From assembly GCA_029288425.1 (NCBI GenBank), contig JARIHD010000094.1, positions 1-61,578 of the forward strand: 61,578 nucleotides of DNA, in the 5' to 3' direction. Each line of letters starts with the position of its first letter. Within the stretch, counting starts at the first letter, position 1. Both the position numbers and the translations under genes were made by a program. Below the pieces are notes generated by a model, which saw only the letters and a list, made by a program, of their open reading frames with translations, did not search any database and had not been told where the DNA came from. This DNA is from Candidatus Saccharimonadota bacterium. GTDB lineage: Bacteria > Patescibacteriota > Saccharimonadia > Saccharimonadales > UBA4665. Positions 40,325 through 49,900 of the stretch are shown here, piece by piece.

Positions 40325-40999
40325 CTAGGCTTCATAGTCGCCGTCGGCGTTCGCGTAGGCTTCGGACGCCTCGCGCAGCTCCTTATAGAAATCGGCCACG
40401 AACTGGCGGCAGGGTTCGGCTAGCTTTTGACCCGTTGGTGTTTCCAGGGTCAGATTAAACACCTGCGTTTCGCGGTCCAATGCAGTTTGCAGAGGATAAT
40501 TAAATTCGGAATAAGTACGCAGTCCGCTATATACGCCGAACGGCCCGAACTTTTCCAGCAGATCGGCGTCGGCAACAACTTTCGCCTCGAGGGTTTCTGG
40601 CTTTTCATCGTGCATACTGCCTTTGTGCGTGCAAATACAGCCGGCCATCCGCTCAATCATTTCTACCGGATAGTCGATACCGGCGTCTTGCAAAAATTCG
40701 GCCAGCTTTTCAGCGCCGACTGCCCCATGCGTTTTTCCGGTCGCGCCGTACAAAAACCCGATGTCGTGCATAGTTATGGCAGGCAGCACAATATTCATAT
40801 CTGCGTTTTCCGCCTCACCAATAACAATGGCGTTCAGCGTATCACGGTAGGCGTGCTCCCAGTTGTGCGCACCCAGATGGCTCGCTTCGTGAAATCGCTG
40901 TTTTGTATATATAAAAACCGCTGCATAACGAGCGTCTTTTGCTAGGTAATCCGCGAGTTTTGCCGATAGTTCGCCCGGAGCGTAGGGAAGTAGTTTCAT
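40325..40999 (-). CDS. HD-domain phosphohydrolase
   Basis: 224 residues from ATG 40999, chosen for a TATGAT box 6 bases upstream. The HD metal-binding pattern is complete: His49 (NWEHAYR), His78-Asp79 (TMHDIG), His125 (ICTHKG) and Asp144 or Asp146 (VVADADLLEK). Members hydrolyse phosphoesters of nucleotides or cyclic nucleotides with one or two metals. The length and single domain fit the small YedJ/YpgQ-like group. The substrate is unknown. Its promoter overlaps the stop codon of the upstream alpha/beta hydrolase gene. Confidence 0.85.
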   Translation of the reverse strand: MKLLPYAPGELSAKLADYLAKDARYAAVFIYTKQRFHEASHLGAHNWEHAYRDTLNAIVIGEAENADMNIVLPAITMHDIGFLYGATGKTHGAVGAEKLAEFLQDAGIDYPVEMIERMAGCICTHKGSMHDEKPETLEAKVVADADLLEKFGPFGVYSGLRTYSEFNYPLQTALDRETQVFNLTLETPTGQKLAEPCRQFVADFYKELREASEAYANADGDYEA

Positions 41000-41005
41000 G
41001 CACCC

Positions 41006-41011
41006 ATCATA
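41006..41011 (-). promoter_or_regulatory. -10 box of the HD gene, inside the end of the upstream gene
   Basis: TATGAT on the minus strand ends 6 bases before ATG 40999 and overlaps the stop codon of the hydrolase gene (stop at 41007-41009). Confidence 0.5.
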
Positions 41012-41795
41012 CAAGATTCTTGACGATTTCGGCATAAAAAGTGGCTCGCGCTTGTTTTTCGTACCAAGGGTAATGACCACATTTTTGCAGCAGAATGAAC
41101 CGGAAATCTTTGACGTGTTTGTCGAGTGAATGCTGGATTGCCGATGCAGATCGGGGGTCGTAAGCGCCGTGAATGACTAAAACGGGGCATTTGATACCCC
41201 TGCCATACGCTGCCAGTTCGCCTGAATCACGCAGCGACAACACGTCCTTCCATACTGATTCGTACAGCGCAGGGCGGACGACCTCCAGGTCGTTCGGGTG
41301 TGGCAAAGGATCATATGCATCGGCCTGTTGCACAAGGGTAAAAAGATTGGCAAACGCCAGATTTTTAGCCTTGCCGATGGCCGACTGATACTCATCACGC
41401 GCTTTCCGCAGCTCCTTTTTCCCCGCATCGGACAACCGCGACATGCGTAGTTTATTAATACGCGCTACGCCATTTTTCTCTAAAAGTCCGCTGCTGATCA
41501 TGATAAGTTTTTCAACCAGCTCCGGAAAACGAGCCGCAAACATATAGCATAGCATCGCGCCATATGAATGACCGATCAGTGTCACTGGCGCGTCGGCGTA
41601 ACGCCCAATTGCAGTACGCAGGTCATCAATCTGACCTTCCAAGGATTCACTTAAAAGATACGGCTCAACCACACCGAATTCTTTGCTAAGTTCTTCGGCG
41701 AAGGGACGTGCTTCGCCTACGCCGCCCGGTCCGCCATGCACCGCTACTAACGTAAAGGGCGCTTGTCCGTGTAACCTAACATTGTTCAGCATCAT
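41007..41795 (-). CDS. Alpha/beta hydrolase, proline-iminopeptidase-like
   Basis: 262 residues. HGGPG (20-24) is the oxyanion-hole motif typical of prolyl iminopeptidases and related hydrolases. The nucleophile elbow is GHSYG (Ser77). Asp213 (HGAYDPR) and His241 (KCGHYPW) complete the triad. The helical lid lies at about 100-195. It is cytoplasmic, with no signal peptide. It could be a peptidase or an ester hydrolase; peptide scavenging would suit a host-dependent organism, but this is inference. It is leaderless, with a TATACT box 8 bases upstream. Confidence 0.82.
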   Translation of the reverse strand: MMLNNVRLHGQAPFTLVAVHGGPGGVGEARPFAEELSKEFGVVEPYLLSESLEGQIDDLRTAIGRYADAPVTLIGHSYGAMLCYMFAARFPELVEKLIMISSGLLEKNGVARINKLRMSRLSDAGKKELRKARDEYQSAIGKAKNLAFANLFTLVQQADAYDPLPHPNDLEVVRPALYESVWKDVLSLRDSGELAAYGRGIKCPVLVIHGAYDPRSASAIQHSLDKHVKDFRFILLQKCGHYPWYEKQARATFYAEIVKNLV

Positions 41796-41803
41796 ATAAC
41801 CTC

Positions 41804-41809
41804 AGTATA
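41804..41809 (-). promoter_or_regulatory. -10 box of the alpha/beta hydrolase gene
   Basis: TATACT on the minus strand ends 8 bases before ATG 41795. Confidence 0.45.
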
Positions 41810-41817
41810 CCTCTTAA

Positions 41818-41846
41818 TTGAAACGAAGCGCCACATATGGTATCGT
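41818..41846 (+). promoter_or_regulatory. Promoter of the GT2 gene at 41853, leaderless type
   Basis: TTGAAA (41818-41823), a 17-base spacer, TATCGT (41841-41846), then 6 bases to ATG 41853. It is back to back with the hydrolase promoter. Confidence 0.5.
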
Positions 41847-41852
41847 ACCGAA

Positions 41853-42776
41853 ATGCCAAGAGGTAATAAGACACAAAAAAAGCCGCTTATTTGCGCCATA
41901 ATCGTCGCCTGGAAAAGTGCCGACTGTATTGGGCGCTGCATTGAATCGCTGCAGAAGTCCGAAGTGCCGCTCGATATAATAGCCGTTGACAACGCCTCTA
42001 CCGACAATGTAGCCGAAGTAATTGCCGGGTATCCGGATGTGACCTACCACAATAGTGGTGACAATATAGGTTATGCCGCAGGCAACAACGAGGGCCTCAA
42101 AATCGCCGCTACTCGTGGAGCGGACTACGTTTTTATTATCAATCCTGATGCCTATATTGCCCCTGATACCATCGCCAAGCTTCTGGCCGCGGTAGCGGAA
42201 AGTCCCGATATCGGCATGGCTTGCCCCAAAACGTACTACGCCGATTCTGATACCATTTGGTTCGCCGGTGCAACGCTCAATATGAAAACCGGCACCTCCC
42301 CGCACATCGGCCAGGGCCAACAGGATGGCCCGAAATTTTCGAAGGACAGTGACCTGCCGCGCGCGAATGGCTGCGCCATGTTTATCACCAAAGAAGCCTT
42401 GCAGAAAGTTGGTCCCATGGAAGGCAAATACTTTCTGTACTTCGAAGAAATCGATTGGTCACTGCGATTTCGGCAGGCCGGATATCGTATGCGTTACGTC
42501 GCGGACGCCCACGTCTGGCATACCGCGTCAACATCGACGGGCGGCTTCTTTGCGCCGCTCTATCAGTACTATACAACGCGCAACAGTCTGGATCTTATCC
42601 GGCGGTTTGGCACCGGATCTTGGCCGGCGTTTGTCCTGCGCCACATAACGCAAAGTTTCAAGCGCTTGATCAACGTAGCCAAAAACCATCCCAAGAATAT
42701 TCCGTCAGTGGCCAGTGCTATAGCGCTTGGTTATCTCGACTATAGCCGCGGACGGTTCGGTCGCCACGATTTTTAG
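41853..42776 (+). CDS. GT2 family glycosyltransferase (rhamnosyltransferase-like)
   Basis: 307 residues. It has a GT-A fold of the WbbL/rhamnosyltransferase type: ICAIIVAWKSADCIGRCIESL, VPLDIIAVDNASTDNVAEVI, HNSGDNIGYAAGNNEGLKIA and VFIINPDAYIAPDTIAKLL, where NPDA is the D-x-D-like metal site. RANGCAMFITKEALQKVGPM and YFEEIDWSLRFRQAGYRM carry the catalytic Glu-Asp region. A C-terminal helical tail is likely membrane-peripheral. It transfers a sugar to a growing surface glycan. Its 3' end overlaps the convergent GT2 gene by 59 bases. Confidence 0.85.
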   Translation: MPRGNKTQKKPLICAIIVAWKSADCIGRCIESLQKSEVPLDIIAVDNASTDNVAEVIAGYPDVTYHNSGDNIGYAAGNNEGLKIAATRGADYVFIINPDAYIAPDTIAKLLAAVAESPDIGMACPKTYYADSDTIWFAGATLNMKTGTSPHIGQGQQDGPKFSKDSDLPRANGCAMFITKEALQKVGPMEGKYFLYFEEIDWSLRFRQAGYRMRYVADAHVWHTASTSTGGFFAPLYQYYTTRNSLDLIRRFGTGSWPAFVLRHITQSFKRLINVAKNHPKNIPSVASAIALGYLDYSRGRFGRHDF

Positions 42777-43503
42777 CCAATTCCTTTACAAGCCACACAC
42801 TGAAACGGAGCGTTTCCATGGCGCCGTACAATCGCCAGTGCTTAAAACGTAAAAGTCCAAGTATCCGGACCTTGCGACGTTCGCCAAAATTATCAAGCAT
42901 ACTTTTTTGATCGGCATGTTTGCGGTACAAAACCAAGGGATGGTTCAGTCGCACGCCATACAAACCGGCCTCTGCAAGTGTTAAATAAAAATCCCAATCT
43001 TCCCAAGACGTAAAACGGCTATCATACTCAAATCGCTGCAAAACATCGGCACGGATCAGTGTACAGGCCGGAATAAAATTGCGTTCTTTGAGTGTTTCCA
43101 GGCTATACACAGGGAACCGCGTGACTTCGTGCGAGGCCTCAAAATATTGCTGCTGCGTGTACACAAACGCAGCGTCGGGATGCGCCATGGCCACCTGCAA
43201 TGTAGCTTCTATATAATCCGGCGCAAGCTTGTCGTCGGCATCTATAAAAACCACAAAACTGCCGGACGCTTTGCGAAAACCAGCATTCCGCGCAGCCGAT
43301 AGTCCGCGGTTAGATTGATAATAATAGCTAATACGGCCAGCATACGATGCGGCCACTTCGGCCGTATGGTCCGTTGAGCCATCGTCGATGACGATCACCT
43401 CCACGTTCGGATAGCTCTGATTCAGCGCACTATCAATCGTCGCCGCCATATAAGCGGCATAGTTATAACAGGGAATAATCACCGATACAAGCGGCTGCAT
43501 CAT
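42718..43503 (-). CDS. GT2 family glycosyltransferase
   Basis: 261 residues. Clear GT2 blocks are VSVIIPCYNYAAYMAATIDSAL, PNVEVIVIDDGSTDHTAEVA and NRGLSAARNAGFRKASGSFVVFIDADDKLAPDYIEA, in which D-A-D-D is the metal site. WEDWDFYLTLAEAG is the acceptor-side acidic motif. It is the last gene of the eight-gene envelope operon, 15 bases after the flippase gene. Its C-terminal 20 codons overlap the end of the plus-strand GT2 gene, an unusually long convergent overlap. Confidence 0.87.
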   Translation of the reverse strand: MMQPLVSVIIPCYNYAAYMAATIDSALNQSYPNVEVIVIDDGSTDHTAEVAASYAGRISYYYQSNRGLSAARNAGFRKASGSFVVFIDADDKLAPDYIEATLQVAMAHPDAAFVYTQQQYFEASHEVTRFPVYSLETLKERNFIPACTLIRADVLQRFEYDSRFTSWEDWDFYLTLAEAGLYGVRLNHPLVLYRKHADQKSMLDNFGERRKVRILGLLRFKHWRLYGAMETLRFSVWLVKELAKNRGDRTVRGYSRDNQAL

Positions 43504-43518
43504 AATATATAACCTTTA

Positions 43519-44976
43519 TTATTTTCGCGGAATTAGTCTTTGTAAAATGGGCTGCAAATCGGTCGGAATGCCACGGAACAGCGCCACGGTGACAAAGTAT
43601 ACCGCGGCGATACCTGCGCCGACTGTTAGAAAATGCGCAAAAAATGGCAAATGCAGCCGGTCAACAGCCAGTTTAACGGGAATCATGGCGAGCGCGGCGA
43701 CAGCCATTTTCCAAATGAGGGTAAAATGTACCGAAATACCGGTTTGACTCCTGAACACCAGATATACGCCTATACAAGCAATTATTTCAGTAATCAGTGT
43801 GGCCGTCGCCGCGCCCGCCACGCCGTAATGCGGAATCGCAACCAGATTGATTAACACGTTAAGAATAATCGTCATGATTGAAATCTTGAGCAAGCGGCTT
43901 TGTTTGTTGACCGCCACCGACGCAAATCCGAATACTGAATTCAAATACGAAAACGCGGCGCCAATCATCAGGATAGCAAACGGCACGGCAGCGCCCACAA
44001 ACTCATTACTCGAAATCAGCAGCACAATTTCGTGCGCGAGCAGCATGCCGCCAACGGCAATCGGCAGGGCAAAGAACGCCAAAATATCAAACGCGCGGTT
44101 CACCAGCCGACGTAAAGTCTCTTTATCGGCCGTGGCCAGCGACGGCATCAGCGACGTCATAAACATACTGGGAACCGACATTACTACGTCGATGATGCCG
44201 TAGGCAATCATATATAAACCAACCTCTTTGGGCGACCGCATTACCGACAGCATGACGCTGTCGATTTTGTAATACAGCATATTTATAATCTGGATAATGC
44301 CGAGCGGGATTGAAGTACGCATCATATATTTCCAGTGATCAATATGAAACATCGGACGCAGCCGGATATGTTTTGCAGCCCAAATCGCACCAAGGAGCGC
44401 ACTCAAAAAGGCCGTACATATCGCCGCATAAATAAAGCCGTAGTAACCAAGACCCAAAGCGCCGGCCGCCAAAATGCAGACCAGATATGCGGCCTTGTTA
44501 ATTACGCCGAGGAGTGCCGGTACGTCATTGCGGTGCCTGGCCGTAAACAACGCAGACGTGACCGACTGCACGCTACCAAAGACGAGTGTGAGCACCATGA
44601 GTGCGATTCCCATTTTGACCTGACCTGGTTTGGCGGCGTACAAAAACCAGCCGCCCACGGCAATCAGCGGTGAAATAATCACGGAAAGAATGACGCGCAT
44701 CGCCAGGCTGTTGCCGATAATCTTTTCGGCCTCTTCGGGCCGGCGCGCGATTTCACGGCTGCTAATGGCGGTTAAACCCAGGTCGGTCAGTAGCGTAAAA
44801 ATGGTTACATAGGCGATGACTGTCGAATATTGACCATATACCTCAGCGCCTAGATACTGCGTCGAATAGCGCAGTGTAAAAATGGACAAAACTGCAACTG
44901 CGACCTTGCTCGCGATCTGACTGAGCGTGCCAAGGGCGATCTTTGATTTTATCGAAAGTGCGTCGATGCGTTTCAT
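43519..44976 (-). CDS. Polysaccharide flippase (Wzx/MOP superfamily)
   Basis: 485 residues with about 14 hydrophobic segments. The N-terminal LSIKSKIALGTLSQIASKVA and FTLRYSTQYLGAEVYGQYS start is typical of O-antigen flippases, as are LGLTAISSREIARRPEEAEKIIGN and the central LLYYKIDSVMLSVMRSPKEVGLYMIAY. It would flip lipid-linked oligosaccharide units across the membrane for assembly outside. It is embedded in the glycosyltransferase operon and its ATG overlaps the preceding stop in ATGA. No Wzy-type polymerase is clearly identified nearby, unless the 1092-residue protein takes that role. Confidence 0.87.
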   Translation of the reverse strand: MKRIDALSIKSKIALGTLSQIASKVAVAVLSIFTLRYSTQYLGAEVYGQYSTVIAYVTIFTLLTDLGLTAISSREIARRPEEAEKIIGNSLAMRVILSVIISPLIAVGGWFLYAAKPGQVKMGIALMVLTLVFGSVQSVTSALFTARHRNDVPALLGVINKAAYLVCILAAGALGLGYYGFIYAAICTAFLSALLGAIWAAKHIRLRPMFHIDHWKYMMRTSIPLGIIQIINMLYYKIDSVMLSVMRSPKEVGLYMIAYGIIDVVMSVPSMFMTSLMPSLATADKETLRRLVNRAFDILAFFALPIAVGGMLLAHEIVLLISSNEFVGAAVPFAILMIGAAFSYLNSVFGFASVAVNKQSRLLKISIMTIILNVLINLVAIPHYGVAGAATATLITEIIACIGVYLVFRSQTGISVHFTLIWKMAVAALAMIPVKLAVDRLHLPFFAHFLTVGAGIAAVYFVTVALFRGIPTDLQPILQRLIPRK

Positions 44977-46040
44977 GATGTCGACTCCAAAAAGGCAATT
45001 GTGTCGGCAGCTACGTTATCCCATGACAAGCTTTCCGCATACTGGCGAGCGGCCGCACTTTTAGCCTCCTGATCGACCGTCGATACGAATGCCCCATACC
45101 GGAGCGCATCTGCGAGCCCGCCTGGCGCAAACGAAATCCGTGCCGCGTCCGGGATGTCGGCGAAGGCAGCCTGATCCGGCACAATAAGCGGGCAGGCGAA
45201 TGATGCGGCAAGCAGCGCCACACCGCTGGTCGTCGACTTTTCATAGGGCAGGACAGTAAAGTCAGCGGCGCAGAACAGATACTGTAATTGGTCGTCAGCA
45301 ACGCGTTCAAGCCTCAAAAGCAAGCGATTGTCCTTTTTGGAAGCTGATTCGATAATGGCGCGCAAATCTTCTTGCTGCACCTCACCGGCAATTATCAAAA
45401 CTGCATTCGGGTCTTTTAGGCTGGCGAACGCCGCCAGTAATTGTTCGATACCCTTGTAGGCCCGGATCAGCCCGAAAAATAAAAATACATGCGCATCCGC
45501 GGCAATATTCAAATGTTTCCTGGAAGCCATGCGTGTCGCACCATCCGGATACGCACCAATGTAGTTACCGTGGGGGATAACTTTCAGACGCGTATTCCGC
45601 ACACCAATTTCACGCAGCTGGGCTTCGGCGGCAGGCGAATGTACAATCACGTGGTCCGCCAAATTTCCCAAGAAACGGTGTGCCCGGCGGTCGTTCAAAA
45701 ACACTGGTTCATGCGGCCTGACATTGTGCGCGGTCCAAACCAATTTCATGCCCAATAGTTTTGTCAGCAACCAAATCACCGCGGCCCAGAACTCCAAAAA
45801 ACCCCGCGCGGTGCGACCGCTGCCAAATGGCAGGTAAAACAAATACGTCCAATGCACATGCAACACATCGAACCCCTGCAAGCGTTTCGCAATGAGCCGA
45901 AACGGCATCATTAACAAGTTAAGCGTATGCGAACTGCTCATTCCCTCCAAATACACAACCCGAGCACCAGCCTTACGCATTGGCCGGTACAATAATTCCT
46001 GATAAGGATTTTCATCACGTGGGAAAGCTAGTATTCTCAT
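44973..46040 (-). CDS. GT4 family glycosyltransferase
   Basis: 355 residues in two Rossmann-like lobes (GT-B). The N-terminal lobe has FDVLHVHWTYLFYLPFG and LVWTAHNVRPHEPVF. The C-terminal lobe has NTRLKVIPHGNYIGAYPD, VFLFFGLIRAYKGIEQLLAAF and DFTVLPYEKSTTSGVALLAA, in the place of the usual E-x7-E motif. This places it in the GT4 group acting on NDP-sugars at the cytoplasmic face. It overlaps both neighbours by 4 bases (ATGA), so it is translationally coupled in the operon. Confidence 0.82.
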   Translation of the reverse strand: MRILAFPRDENPYQELLYRPMRKAGARVVYLEGMSSSHTLNLLMMPFRLIAKRLQGFDVLHVHWTYLFYLPFGSGRTARGFLEFWAAVIWLLTKLLGMKLVWTAHNVRPHEPVFLNDRRAHRFLGNLADHVIVHSPAAEAQLREIGVRNTRLKVIPHGNYIGAYPDGATRMASRKHLNIAADAHVFLFFGLIRAYKGIEQLLAAFASLKDPNAVLIIAGEVQQEDLRAIIESASKKDNRLLLRLERVADDQLQYLFCAADFTVLPYEKSTTSGVALLAASFACPLIVPDQAAFADIPDAARISFAPGGLADALRYGAFVSTVDQEAKSAAARQYAESLSWDNVAADTIAFLESTS

Positions 46041-46912
46041 AAACGGACAAGTTCGCGCAGCACGCCTGCGCCATAAATAAAATGCTTTTTCAAAACTTTA
46101 AACGGTGCTTTCCTGATATTCTTTGCAAACGGTATCAAAATCAGCAGCGGATAGGGCCAGAACCAAATAGTCAGCGGCAAACCAAGCATGTACACGGGAT
46201 AAATGACAGCCGTGATATCATTCGTAAATAGCTGCCTCCAGCGCCGCGGATGTTTTTTGTATAGCCGAGCGCGCGCAACACCGTAGCGGTACGAACGCTT
46301 GGCATCATCACCGGCCGAACCCCAGTCATGAGCTACAACAGCCGCTGGCACGTAGCGAACTTTTAGTCCCAGATCATTCGCGCGCCAGCTGAAATCAACG
46401 TCCGATCCGTAATCAAACCGTTCGTCAAAACCGCCGATTTTTTGAAAGATCTCTTTACGGAACGCCAGGTTGATTGTGGGGCATTCACGTATATATTTTT
46501 GTCCGCGGCGGTGGTCGTGGTCTTGGTCGTAGATCGAACTTTGACCGCGCGAAACGGTAGAACCGGCTACCAGTTGCTCGCCTTCGTTCAAAATAGGCGA
46601 AATCAGCAGCTCTAACCAGTCAGAATTCGGTACGCAATTGGCATCAGTGAACACTATAATGCTGCCGTGAGCTTCGGCCACACCGGTGTTGCGCTGTTCA
46701 GGAATGGTAAATTTGCGGCCCGTGCGCGATGCAAATGAAATCCACCGCACTTCCGGGAAATCGGCCGCGATGTCATCCAATTTGCCGGCTGAAGCGTCGA
46801 TCACCACAACCTCAAAGGGCAAGGGACATCGCACAACTTGCAACGCTTTCAAAGTATCGGCAATACCGCGGTCATTTTTATTGATAATCACTACCGAAAC
46901 GAGTTTGTCCAT
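46037..46912 (-). CDS. GT2 family glycosyltransferase
   Basis: 291 residues. Blocks are SVVIINKNDRGIADTLKALQ, FEVVVIDASAGKLDDIAADF, IPEQRNTGVAEAHGSIIVFTDANCVPNSDW (D-A-N metal site) and NLAFRKEIFQKIGGFDERFDYGSDVDFSWRAND. A hydrophobic segment near the C-terminus (PVYMLGLPLTIWFWPYPLLILIPFAK) may anchor it to the membrane. It is coupled to neighbours: its start codon shares a base with the stop of the 1092-residue gene (TAATG), and its stop overlaps the GT4 start. Confidence 0.85.
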   Translation of the reverse strand: MDKLVSVVIINKNDRGIADTLKALQVVRCPLPFEVVVIDASAGKLDDIAADFPEVRWISFASRTGRKFTIPEQRNTGVAEAHGSIIVFTDANCVPNSDWLELLISPILNEGEQLVAGSTVSRGQSSIYDQDHDHRRGQKYIRECPTINLAFRKEIFQKIGGFDERFDYGSDVDFSWRANDLGLKVRYVPAAVVAHDWGSAGDDAKRSYRYGVARARLYKKHPRRWRQLFTNDITAVIYPVYMLGLPLTIWFWPYPLLILIPFAKNIRKAPFKVLKKHFIYGAGVLRELVRL

Positions 46913-49900
46913 TATTTGTATACCCTTGTAAAGTCGTTAGCGTACAGCGTATTTTTGTGCGCCTCGATAAACCTGCGCGGGAATTGTACCGTAACCGTCG
47001 AGCCCTTATAGCCGGCCATGGTCGCGCCATCAACTATGTTGGTCTGACCGGCGTACACGTAAGCATGGTCGGCCAAGCTTTCAGGGGTAATGTCGGACAT
47101 GACATGCCCGTTAATGTTGGTCGGCACGCCTAATCGTAAATTTGCATAGCGGTCGGCGTAAATTACGTCAGCGCGTCCGGCGCGGTTTTCTTCAAGCCAT
47201 TCCGCAGCCGCCACTTCGCTATCATGAATGTAAAAATGCTGATAATCAACTCCCGCGTTATTCAAGTTCGCATGCAGGCCGCCTCCGATTGTTTGCGGCA
47301 GAATTCCCGTGGCAATGGCGAACGCCAGCACCAGTGGAGTAATAACCGCAAGCCGCCGCAACGACCGCAGGTACTTGCTAAACAGCCACGCCAAAACCAG
47401 GATGGCAGGCAAAGCTACAAACATCAGCGCCTGCTGATTGAGCCGTGGAATATTGTAATACTGGCCGATCTCGGGTATGGCATGGATGAACGCAAACGCA
47501 ATCAGCGCGATACCCACCAGCATACCGGCTTCGGCCTGACGGAATGTCCGCTGACGCCAAGCCCGCAGCACAAGCCAAAACATTCCCACGCCCCCTAGGA
47601 CCCACCATAGCGACCGCAACACTGTATCGGCCAGCTTCGCCATTGCCGACGCGCCCACAAATTTGTCGGGAATCACCGCGGCACTTATCGGCTGGATATC
47701 GGTGTTATGGGCGTCCGGATAATAACTCAGATAAGGACGGTCGACACGGTATTCCTGACCGATATTCTGCAAATATGTCGCAGTGTCAGCAGGGCCCTCG
47801 GGGGCCTTTTTGTCTGTCAATTTATCTGTGATACTGCCCTTGATCGTCGTAAAAATACTTTCCTGTTTATCTGCGGATTGGTTGTTGACCTGTTCAAATG
47901 AAGCGCTCGAATGCGTCGCCGGACCATACCATGCCCAGGCTCCCGCAAAAATTGCCAGTACGACCCATAGCGGCACCAAACGAGCCTTAAAACCCTTGAG
48001 GCTCCACCGGCCGCGCACCAGCCAAAACAATTTCATCAACACAAATGCGCCGCCCAGCAAGCCGATGGCCATATAGGTCGTACTATAATGCGACACCACC
48101 ATGCCAGCCACCAGCATCAAAATCAAAGCAATACGCCGCTTATCTTGCAGTCGCCGCTGCACCAACAGATACACGAGCCCCGCGAAAAATAAAAACGCAA
48201 TTTGCTGCCGAGCCAGTGCTGCAAACTCTTGTAAATAATAAAACTGCGATATAAACAAGCCAGCCGCCACAAATGCAATCCAGCGTTTCGCCCACAACCG
48301 GTAAATATAATACAGCAGCACCGGCACAAAACTGAACAGCGCCGGGAAGACGAGCTTAAATATTGCCAGCCCGGGTAGGCCGGATAAACCGCTGAGCACC
48401 GTCGGCAGGACCGTCAGGCTCAGCATCGCATCATAGGGGTTGTGCACCTGGCCGATTCTCCAGCCAGCAACATTTTGGGTGTACAAAAAGACTTCGAATT
48501 CCTGCTGGATGTCCCAGCCAAATAGATAGCTGCTGCGTATTGTGTACGAAAGCAGTGCCGCCAAACTGACCGAAAATAGAACCATCGGCATCGTCGAAGC
48601 GGGCAACCGATCCGCGCGCCACGCCGTTACGGCAAGCAATACAGCGCCTACGGCCAATGCACCATAAGCCAGTGCCCAACTACCCCCACGGTTCAGAAGA
48701 TTGGCGCCCGCAACCGCAGCAAAGGGAAGGGCGGCAGCCAATAGCCAAACGATGACAGCATCGGTGGTTATACTCCACGTTCGCACATGCTCTGCTTCAC
48801 TACGGCGCATCGTAGCGGCAAGCGTCAAAAGCGCCATGCCGATACCGTATACACCCAACACAGCCTGACTTTCCAACGGCCGATTATCGCCATGGAGCGG
48901 CAATAAGGTAGCAGCAGCCAGACCAATAAATATATTCCAGAGCACACCCAGCATAGCCATAAAAGCCAGTCGCTTAAATGGCGCGCTTAACCAGTTACGT
49001 GCACCCACTATATGAATCAGCAAATAGCCGGGCACTAATATTACCCCAAAGATAACTGGCAATTGCAGCCATCCCATATGTAGACCATGCACACCAAAAA
49101 GTCCGGCCGCCAGCAATGCAACCGCCAGCAAGATATGCGGGAAGGGCCGCATTGATCCGCGTAAAATGGCCAGTGCCAAGCCAGCATCACGGACTAACTC
49201 TTCGGCAAATTGCATGTAGGCATAGGCCAAATATTCAAGACTGCGGCGTTTGAATGCGGCAACCAGCCACCAACTATAGGCCAAAAGGGGCAGTACCAAA
49301 AGCGCCGCTAGTCCCAGCCACGGCCGCACCAGCGCGCCGAGCACCGTTCCCAAGATAACACCGACTGGAAACGGAAATACCGGCGGTGTTTTTTGCAACA
49401 TCCGATAATAAACCAGATTATCCGCTTGCCGGTGAAAAATTTTGCGCAGATAGTCACCAAAAGATGCATCAAAAGCATGTTCAACCTTGGCAGCAGGTGT
49501 AAAACGGATAGCCTCTTCCGGGAATTTGCCAGTTATACGCTGGCAGATGGCCGCATCTTCGCAAGCCCGCAGGCCCGGCGGAAAACCTTTGACCGCTTGC
49601 AACTTTGCACGTTCAAATGCGGCATTCGCGCCGTAGACTTCACAAACTACGCCAGCTTCCAGGATCGGCTCGCTTGCTTGCGAAAACTTATCCATCACAT
49701 ACGCCTTGAGGCGCTGCCATGGTGTTTTGGCCTGGCCGAGCTGCAGTACCGCGGGCCGGCCATAACCCGAACGCACCAGATACCGCTGCGCAATATATTT
49801 TTGCTGAAACGGCGCAATCCGGCCTCCGGCCGCCATGGTACCGGGCAGTTCTAAAGCTTTTTCCAATTCAGTCAGCCATGCCGGATCGGCAATACAGTCG

